This document shows, in pieces, positions 56,897 through 64,000 of a DNA stretch of 64,000 nucleotides. Position 1 is the first letter of the stretch, and each line of letters starts with the position of its first letter. The notes under the pieces were generated by a model. It was given only the letters and a program-made list of their open reading frames with translations, ran no database searches and was not told where the DNA came from. The stretch is taken from contig JAJEKV010000276.1 of NCBI GenBank assembly GCA_021234155.1, positions 62,001-126,000 on the forward strand, written 5' to 3'. Source of the stretch: Isoetes taiwanensis. Lineage: Eukaryota; Streptophyta; Lycopodiopsida; Isoetales; Isoetaceae. The translations under genes were made by a program, and so were the position numbers.

Positions 56897-57700
56897 GAAA
56901 TTCTAACGTCCGCGAAAACCCAATCAGGTTATGGGACTCAATACAAGAGACGGGGCATAAGCCCGATACAGTGACGAAAGAAAAGGAATATGAACATAAC
57001 AAAACACAACAAAAATAATAATAAGCGTCCAAGCAGATGCATATGAGCTAAAGGTAAGCAAACCATGGGTTTTGAGGCCACTGGTCTCGGATAATAGCTG
57101 TGCCTCCCCGGTACACTGCCCACTTTCGCTGTAGCCTGGCCTCTCGCACCTTACACAACTCCTGGCATCGTCTGGTCAGCTGGAGCGGAGAGAGATCCTC
57201 TTGAACTGAAAATTGGGTGTCTTTTGGATGACTGCCATGTTGAAGGACATACAGCATGTCCTGTGAGCTATTGAGCGGCACGACGATATGGCGGGCCTCG
57301 CCTCGGCCTCGAGCCCGACCACTGCGCCAACCGTAACAATGGCGGGCCTCCTCGAATATGCATAATGTCTGTGAAGAAGTTAGTGCACCTTTCTGCATCA
57401 AGGCGGATTTGCCTCTAGCACCGGACAATGCGCAAATTCAAGCTTACGCCCCATCGTTATGCGGCGACCCTCGCCATCTGCGTGTTCCCAGGATCCTTAT
57501 CCTGCATGGGATTGCAATCTTGTTCCTGCTCTTGCGTGCCATCATGATCTTTATCTGCCATCTCTACATCGGCAGTCCCATAGGCTTCTGTTTGCACCCC
57601 ATCATCAATGCATGCGCTCTCGAGGGTCTGGGTTTGGGCATCAGTGTAGAATTTTGGGCAAGAGGAGGGAGATGGTTGCGAGGTACCTGCCTTCAAGATG
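56897..57700 (-). mobile_element. Probable LINE remnant with ORF1-like frames, minus strand
   Basis: Reading from 57700 down, one frame is acidic (VQTEAYGTADVEMADKDHDG). The next (57428-57048) is basic and Arg-rich: QLTRRCQELCKVREARLQRK, then WAVYRGGTAIIRDQ. The 3' end (about 56940-56897) reads cataacctgattgggttttc, then gcggacgttagaatttc, and runs into the TATC tail. That ending resembles the LINE ends at 17.98 and 52.71 kb. I infer a non-LTR element; no reverse transcriptase is present in this copy. Confidence 0.45.
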
Positions 57701-58124
57701 GCGGAGTAAAGCAGATTCCATTAAAGTTGTGCCCGCACATTTCTCGGGTGCACAATCAAAAGAGCCATCAGAACTCTTGTAAATTTAGATTGAAAGCAGC
57801 GGGATTTCCTAAAGTTTTTTCCTCTGCCTCTCTAGATCAATGTAGTTTAATTACTTGCTAGCTCCATTATCCAAAGTGTACCCCACTTGAATCTCTACTG
57901 GATCCGACTTTGACAAACCTCCGGTCCCTCTTTCCTTTTCTTTCACATTCTAATCCTAATAGATGCATGATATCATTCGGCTTTGCTCTATGACATACTA
58001 AGTAACATATTTGCAATAACTGACCTAGGACCAATGAGAATTGAAAATTGCTAATTTGGAACCAGTGAGTATGAAGGAATGGTGTAGAATGATCTTAGAT
58101 AATAGCCTCAATGATGCACACTGG
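57701..58124. other. Spacer between LINE pieces
   Basis: No gene recognised; possibly LINE-derived. Confidence 0.35.
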
Positions 58125-58312
58125 AACCCACGCCTAAACTTGCAGAGCAAAAGCTTGTGAGATATACGGAAGCATGGTGGAGACACTCAAGCTGGGACTG
58201 TTCCACATAGCCTGTATACTACATTTTGTAGTTCATGCGCGACACCCAACTGCGATAATCTCTCCTACAACTTCTTCCTAAGCACAGTGTCAAAAGCGTT
58301 TGCAAAATCTTA
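58125..58312 (-). pseudogene. LINE reverse transcriptase remnant
   Basis: The minus-strand frame reads FANAFDTVLRKKL, stop, ERLSQLGVAHELQNVVYRLC, GTVPA, stop. This is the conserved LINE segment DFxKAFDTVPRxxLxxRL. In-frame stops show decay. It may belong to the same element as the ORF1-like frames at 57.0-57.7 kb, but the order would need rearrangement. Confidence 0.7.
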
Positions 58313-59057
58313 TGGCAGGTACAGAAGCTTTCCATTTGACTAACTTCCACGTAGGATGTTCCCTCCTTTTAATCACAAGACTCATGGAGTTGTATTAACA
58401 CCTCTCTTTAAAATAATGTTGTTACCACCACTGCTCAGATCTTATATATGTCTGATTCAACAATCAGTACAATTTTCCTTCAAATAACTTTATGGATCAT
58501 TTTTTGAAACATGAACAATGTGAACTTAGCTAAAAGTTATCATTTGGATGAAGTTCAATTTCCAGTTTGAGTTAAATAGATGTGCTTTGGCTCCTTCGCT
58601 TAATAGGGGGGATAAATATTATAGAGATTGGTAAAAATTCATCTTATCTTATCTTATCTTTTGCGTCAGCTTTCTTCCTTTGTTTAACCAAAATTCTTTC
58701 CTGCATTGTTATCGCATTCCTATTAGGGTGTAAATATAGCTTGAGATATACTAATATGTGATGGCAAAATACAATGACGCTCGCACATTTATTCATTGCA
58801 TGCCACCTACAATATCTACAAAATAGGAAAATGATTCATTCCTTTTCCAGTGCAAAGGCACTATGCCCTCCTGCAAACATTTGAGAGATGCATTTTAAGA
58901 GGATCAGTATTTGATCAATTTGATAATTTCTCCATCTAAGAGGTGTTTGTGTGGAGGTTTTCTGGACCATCATCCGAAGACTATGAGGACATGATTTTAG
59001 AGGGAAAGATTTCCTATCCAAGTTCTTCTGATAGCACTCTGGACTCAATCACATTGA
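58313..59057. other. Intergenic DNA
   Basis: A (CTTAT)n run at about 58647-58667 may be another LINE tail. No gene. Confidence 0.4.
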
Positions 59058-59282
59058 ATATACAGAAACGCCTTTGAAGACGAGAGGCGTGAAAAGGAGA
59101 TAGCAGAGCGGGATGAAGAGTGGCGGAAGTGTTGGGAGGGTATGAGGAAGCAAATGGTGTTGAGTGCTCTAGATTCTGATGATGATGAGGAAATTGTTGA
59201 ATAGCTATTGGAAGAGATATTAAGTGCAGACAAGTATGATGATGAAGTGGAAGATGAGAATGAAGAAGAACAAGTTGATTGA
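59058..59282 (+). pseudogene. Acidic coding remnant with one in-frame stop
   Basis: The frame reads NAFEDERREKEIAERDEEWR, then CWEGMRKQMVLSALDSDDDE, EIVE and a TAG. It continues in frame LLEEILSADKYDDEVEDENE to TGA. Strong bias toward Glu, Asp, Lys and Arg in one continuous frame argues for a real coding past. The SDDDEEIVE-LLEEI pattern is reminiscent of N-termini of some PIF/Harbinger transposases, but I would not assign it. No start codon found. Confidence 0.35.
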
Positions 59283-60309
59283 TATTGGATCTTGTCACTT
59301 TCAGCATGCGTAACCTCTCTTTTTTCTCTCCTCCCCTTTGTTGATAAAATAGAAAATGAAAATTCTGTTTAACATAGCTTTTTTTTTTTTCATATGAAGT
59401 TTGGCGCCTCCTAAATCTGCCTAAACATGTATGGTATGAAAAGAGTCAGGAAGCTCTATTAGAAGGCCTCTCTTGTTGTATATTTTGTTTGTTAATATAA
59501 AGTACGTCAACTCAGACTATTCTTACTTATATTCATTCAATGAAAATATTGTTCATTGGAAAATTACATTGGCAATAAGTGATATGTTCTCGTGAAAGCA
59601 TTAGTTCAAGATAGTGTAGTCTCAAACTAGAACTAATCTTCAACAACCTCATGCAATCTATCTGCAAATCTCGAGGATGAAGCATGCTACATTTACAGTT
59701 CAAGATAACATTGGCTTTCCTTTCAAAAATGTTATAAAAACTCAGTTTCAAGAAACTAATGGATGCATTAATATCACGAACACCTTGGACAGGCAAGATT
59801 GACAACTCCACTTATGTTTGGGACATCTTTGAAATATAAAGGAATCTTGACAGAACTCAATAGTCCTGTAAGAATTTTGCGGGAATCTTTGGCGATCTAG
59901 AGAAATCTATGCAAACCTATGAAAATCTCCAAAAGTTTTTCACATCGAGTATTTTGCAAAAGAAAAAAATTGTAAAATACTACGGCCTCATTTGAAACCC
60001 ATCCTTGTGTCCATCTTCGTTAAGAACAAAGGGTCATTTGTATCTTTGTTGATTTTGATATTATGATATTTTGTTAATACGGAGAGCATTTTTTGGAACA
60101 AAAAGTATAATGGATGCTTCAATACATGTTAAAATTTATGAAGAAAACTCATTTTTTATATTAGAAAGTTCTCATATGTCGTGGTGTGTCAAAATGGCAA
60201 TCAAATGGTCGAGATCGTCCCTCTAAATCCAATGGCCCGAGTTAAGCTTTAAGGCTGAGATTATATGATTAGGGTTAGGGTTAGGCAGGAGAGCAAGTCG
60301 AATTATTTC
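59283..60309. other. Intergenic DNA
   Basis: The minus frame 59811-59533 (92 residues, with leucine-rich SSLRLHYLELMLSREHITYC) is unassigned. A short TTAGGG run at 60268-60285 has fewer than three units. Nothing else seen. Confidence 0.35.
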
Positions 60310-60390
60310 AACAAAAATGCTTGGCCTAGTGGTAGGTATGGGGGATTCAAGGGCATGGACCAAGATTCAAATCCCTCGAAAAAAACATAA
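60310..60390 (+). mobile_element. tRNA-derived SINE-like head
   Basis: TGGCCTAGTGGTAGG matches an RNA polymerase III A box, and AGATTCAAATCCC some 45 bases later matches a B box, as in tRNA-derived SINEs. No clear tail or flanking duplication was found, so the 3' limit is unknown. Confidence 0.5.
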
Positions 60391-60699
60391 AAATTTTCAA
60401 AGCCCCCCACTAAGATGGAGGGAGAACACGAAGTGCCGAGATCGCGCCGCTTGGAGCCTCTTTGATCGTCGATCTGGCATGACTTACTCAGTTGCATACT
60501 CACGAACATCCATTTGTCTCTAAAAGGAGCTTATTGCCATGTATTGCCAATTCGAAATTATTGCTTATTGGGAGGCCTATTCAGACCTATTACTAATTCC
60601 AAAGTATTTCTCATGAAGGGCATATTCATACCTACCACCATGCACACTATAGATACATGTTAATCAACACCTATATATTCATACCCATGTTATTCAATA

Positions 60700-60850
60700 T
60701 TCATTGGTCAATCTATGAGGAGCTTATTACCACCTACTACCAATTCCAAAGCATCACCTATGAGGAGCTTACTCACACCTACTATCAATTCCAAAGCATC
60801 AGCCATCACGAGCTTACCCACATCTACTACCATTTTCAAAGTATCACCTA
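60700..60850. repeat. 51-bp minisatellite, three copies (17 codons each)
   Basis: Units begin tatgaggagctta, with caatttccaaagcatcacc-type ends. The open frame 60657-60878 reads them as YEELITTYYQFQSIT, YEELTHTYYQFQSIS and HHELTHIYYHFQSIT. Upstream (60520-60640) older copies are visible. Frame preservation across 51-bp units follows from the unit length and does not prove coding. Confidence 0.7.
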
Positions 60851-61916
60851 TTTTGAAAAGTTTCTACTCTTGAATTAACATCTAAGCATATAGAACATTG
60901 GTTCTTTGCAATTTTTCAAAAAAAATTCTATTGTTAGACTGAGGTGCTCATTGCGCATCTAAAACATCCTATTTTCATTTTTTGCAAAGTTACCGAAAAG
61001 AATTTCTATTTTTAGACTAGGGTGCTTACCTATGAGTATCTGGAACATTCTATAACATTACTAGAAAATTGCCCACCGTTGGTGGGCTTTCTATGTGATT
61101 CTATATGAAGATTCCAAGACTAATGTGTTGTCTATGAGTAAGTGACGTTAAATTGAGTTTTTAATGTATAGTAAGATGTGGTTGTGTCTTCTGATTTGGC
61201 AAACCTAGTTTGAGTAGTGCTTTCATCTATTTTCTTATTGCAAAAGTCCTCTTTGTTGTAAAAATATAAAGCGCTATCTTTGCCAAATCACAAAAAGGAT
61301 TGTTAGCCATTGTTAACAAAAAGGAAAATTATGGACAAAAAATTGCCTTAGGCAGAACGTCGCGACCTAAGGAAAGGGCCGATTTGGCCGAATGGATCAA
61401 GAAAAAAGGGTGATGATTCTAAGAATAGTGCAAGGAAAAAGGATTAGGCAAATCAGGAAGAACGATGGGCATCACAGAACCAGTGTTCAGATTATCGACG
61501 GTTTTACTGGGAATTTCAAAGGGGGCAAAGCATCACTAAGTACTGCGGCTGCAATGGATCAGGCCAGAATTGATGAAGGCCATGAAAAAACTGCTCTAAA
61601 AGATTGTTAGGGTTCGGCTCTAAAGTAAATAGGCATGTATTAGGCTGATTGAGCAATCTAAGGATTGCCAAGGATGAAAATTCGGCAACAACCAAGATCT
61701 GAAAGCAGGCCGAAAGTGGAAAATTGCAGCCATCTGTGCGGTGTCTACAGGATTGATCACAAAGATAGAGGCTGACCTTCTATTACACTCGCGGCATGCC
61801 ACGTGGCACAATCTGTGCCCTCGATTACATTTGATGCTTGACATGTACATACTTATTGAATAATTTTATAATATATAGGAAGATATACATTTCACCATTT
61901 GAGGTTCTTCAATGTT
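60851..61916. other. Intergenic DNA
   Basis: A duplicated phrase (ttctattgttagactgaggtgctc and ttctatttttagactagggtgctt) lies at 60.93-61.03 kb. The plus frame 61392-61610 (Lys/Arg/Asp-rich, MDQEKRVMILRIVQGKRIRQ) is unassigned. No supported gene. Confidence 0.35.
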
Positions 61917-61960
61917 ATAGATAGATAGATAGTATTTTTACGTCATGCCGAAGTGTAGTA
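61917..61960 (-). mobile_element. Possible LINE 3' end with (TATC)n tail
   Basis: On the minus strand ggcatgacgtaaaaatac is followed by a TATC run, comparable to the LINE ends at 52.7 and 56.9 kb. Short and uncertain. Confidence 0.35.
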
Positions 61961-62355
61961 TAAGAAGATACCATGCAAACATTGTGGTCCTTGAAATTTG
62001 TTTCCCCACAATAAATAAAGCATTTTATCATGCCTATAAGGTGCTTATCTAAAACTTGTGATTATCTAACACTATGCAAAGTATGAGTATAATTAACTGT
62101 TGTGCATTCTTCTAGATGTATTAAGGTGTAGTATTCATTTATTATTCAAAAATGTTGTACAATGTGTTTCTAGCCTATGGATGTACAATGTATCCATAGT
62201 CAAGCTTTTGATTGTGGATGTTTTCCTATAACTTATCAAAAAACTTGATCATTATGGAAATCTTGTTGTAGTAATCATGATTCAAATTGTAGATCTTGTG
62301 TATAGAAGCTATATTTCAAAAAATATATCTCTCTATGTAGCTATAGCGATGATAA

Positions 62356-62480
62356 GCGATGCCCACAAACCCATTAGGCGAGCCTCGCAAGAACTTGCAT
62401 GCATCTAACTTGAAAACTATGATTAGCAATGCCCACGAACCCATTAGGCAAGCCTCGTAAGAACTTGCATGCATCTAATG
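62356..62480. repeat. Tandem duplication of ~70 bp
   Basis: agcgatgcccacaaacccat, taggcgagcctcg, aagaacttgcatgcatctaa occurs twice with about five changes. Confidence 0.85.
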
Positions 62481-63239
62481 CATTATTGTATCATTAATAC
62501 TTTACTTGGAGTAGGAAGTCATCGTGTTGTTAGACCTATGCCATGTGGCACTATGAGACGATCCAAAAAAAATGTAGATAAGCAATAAAAGCTTGATACA
62601 TAGACAATATGGCTTGCAAAGTCATGTGTATCAGATGGTTGTGCCAAAACCCTAAAAAATATGTAAAACCACAGGGGTGTTCCCTACCTACTATAGGTGA
62701 ACATGGGTAGCTCACCTATAACATCATTTGACCTTAGTACATATTTGTTCCAACAGAATTACGATTCGGTGAAAGCAAGGCAACTCAACAAAAATCGTGA
62801 AGGCAGATGGTATCTAAAGACCATTAAGTATATGCAGAAATAAAAATTCGTGCATTGCACTTTCTTTTCAAATATAGTGGACCATATCAGATTTGACAAA
62901 ACCTTCAAGGAATTGATGATAAAGCTTCTGCCTAACGAAGGTCCTTTGATAAGTCCTGAAACCAACGCACTCCATGTGACTACATTGGGACATATGCCTC
63001 CACTCGCATATTCTCAAACCATTCCAAGCATAATTGACTTCTTGATAGGAGGAAAACCTGCAATTATTGAACTTCATGATACAATTTCATTGTATGCCTC
63101 CTTAAAACATTTGCATTTCATATACATATTGATATTCCTAAAGGCAACTAAGTCCTATCATGATTATCTGCTTATAAATAATTCTGCCATTATATCCCAA
63201 TCCTGATACACTGACACATGAAAGAACTTAGAATTGTGA
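62481..63239. other. Spacer, possibly 3' part of the PPR pseudogene
   Basis: Minus-strand frame 63077-62868 (YHQFLEGFVKSDMVHYI) and plus-strand frame 62850-63206 overlap. The former could be a very decayed continuation of the PPR gene. Not secure. Confidence 0.3.
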
Positions 63240-63702
63240 TCATTTCCAGCTGCATCATACTGAAGCAATTAGAGCCAACCAATGCTCTCCCAACTGAGTG
63301 TATCCTGTAATCATTGCACTCCATGGACAACATTTAGCATTGGCAATTGACAAAAGATTCGATCTGCTTCTTCTAGACTTTCACATTTTGCATGCATGTC
63401 AAGTAAGGTACTATCCACCATGATTCTGGAATGTTATATCAATTAGACTGCTCCCCACAGCAAGCTGCCAATTTAAAATGATTTCATTGCCTTGAATAAC
63501 CCTCCCATATTCTAATACAATTGTACTTGCACACGCTTTCAGAATTCTTGAAAGCGTGATTTTGTCTGAGATTATTCCTTTTTGTTACATCTCTTCGAAA
63601 CATTTTAGAAAAAAAGCTCCACATGCTGGATATATCCTGCAATGTATTCCAAGAAACAACATTGCAAATTTGGAGTTTGCTAAAAGCCTCATGCGCCACC
63701 AC
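63240..63702 (-). pseudogene. Pentatricopeptide repeat (PPR) protein pseudogene
   Basis: PPR proteins bind organellar RNA through 35-residue helical repeats. The minus strand shows VAHEAFSKLQICNVVSWNTL (63702 down), then MVDSTLLDMHAKCESLEEAD, RIFCQLPMLNVV (near 63.42-63.33 kb), and after a frameshift WSAMITGYTQL. These are the hallmark AxxxFxxMxxxNVVSWNxxIxGY and LxDMYAKCGSxxxAxxVF motifs of land-plant PLS-class PPRs. Stops and frameshifts separate the pieces, and only two or three repeats remain. Confidence 0.8.
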
Positions 63703-63716
63703 ATCTAGATCATTTT

Positions 63717-63751
63717 AGAATATTCTAGAAGCTTCTAAAGCATTCTAGAAG
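63717..63751. promoter_or_regulatory. Extended heat-shock element
   Basis: Seven consecutive pentamers from 63717 read AGAAT ATTCT AGAAG CTTCT AAAGC ATTCT AGAAG. Six of seven fit the alternating nGAAn/nTTCn pattern bound by heat-shock factors. No TATA box or coding frame nearby could be tied to it, and the window ends 250 bases later. Confidence 0.55.
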
Positions 63752-64000
63752 AAAGATTATGATAAGCGGACAAAATGCTGCAAGCTAAAAGGCAAAGCCA
63801 AACAAGCTTGAGTTTTTTAGATATCCTAGAGCACCATAGTTATGAGTTTGTGCCATGCCAGCAAAAACCCAGTCTTAAATCCACATTATTGCTAAATCTC
63901 GACCATTAAGATCAAGAACATGATAGAAAATGCTTTCCATCTTCGAATCTCGATCTCTCTCTTGGAAACCCTATGATCAAAGTAGAAAGTAGGACTGTAA
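63752..64000. other. Window end, no feature recognised
   Basis: Nothing recognised beyond the heat-shock element; any controlled gene or LTR would lie outside the window. Confidence 0.4.

Noticed and set aside
56688-57032. 114-residue frame containing repeated SIYL
   Set aside because: Its centre is the GATA microsatellite; no domain on either side.
60268-60285. TTAGGG run suggesting an interstitial telomere
   Set aside because: Fewer than three units, and not the usual plant TTTAGGG repeat.

Overview
The window looks like nuclear DNA of a land plant with a large, repeat-rich genome. It is AT-rich, has short spliced exons with GT-AG (once GC-AG) introns, TATA boxes, and plant families: GIL1/IRKI C-terminal domain, HMA/HIPP, pentatricopeptide repeat, TauE/SafE, ABC1-like kinase and GH1 beta-glucosidase. 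An HSPA12-type Hsp70 gene hints at a non-flowering lineage (bryophyte, fern, lycophyte or gymnosperm). That is inference; the species cannot be named from the sequence alone.

Only three genes look intact: two tandem GIL1/IRKI C-terminal-domain genes (30.6-31.7 and 33.3-34.6 kb, plus strand), and one intronless HSPA12-like gene (45.5-47.5 kb, minus strand). An inverted, broken third copy of the GIL1/IRKI family lies between the first two. The other recognisable coding pieces are broken or partial: GH1 exons 1-3 (12.6-13.0 kb), TauE/SafE exons (15.5-16.0 kb), a Ty1/copia pol remnant (22.2-24.0 kb), an HMA gene (26.9-27.3 kb), ABC1-like kinase exons (50.1-50.8 kb), non-LTR retrotransposon pieces (52.2, 57-58 kb) and a PPR pseudogene (63.2-63.7 kb).

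Transposable elements dominate the layout. Two large elements share one terminal inverted repeat family and inverted arms made of GTGGTTTTT-like motifs. Element A (2.0-9.0 kb) is flanked by AAT and carries a 3-kb minisatellite with a 19-bp period. Element B (10.9-22.2 kb) sits inside a copia LTR and carries the GH1 and TauE/SafE exons, a nested PIF/Harbinger-type MITE and a truncated CACTA end. An unoccupied LTR of the same copia family at 29.4-29.9 kb shows what the insertion site looked like before B arrived. Element C (35.6-44.9 kb) has different inverted repeats, TTAA on both sides, and a decayed gene of an uncharacterised plant family with DFAENY and HGKG motifs that is probably its transposase.

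From 47.5 kb to the end the DNA is mostly decayed sequence. It holds a small CACTA-type MITE, LINE 3' ends with microsatellite tails, and a tandem array with a period near 440 bp (54.4-56.2 kb) whose units carry tRNA-like A and B boxes. It also holds a tRNA-derived SINE-like piece and several minisatellites. Two clusters of heat-shock elements (26.5 and 63.7 kb) stand out as regulatory sequence; the first has a TATA box at normal promoter spacing.
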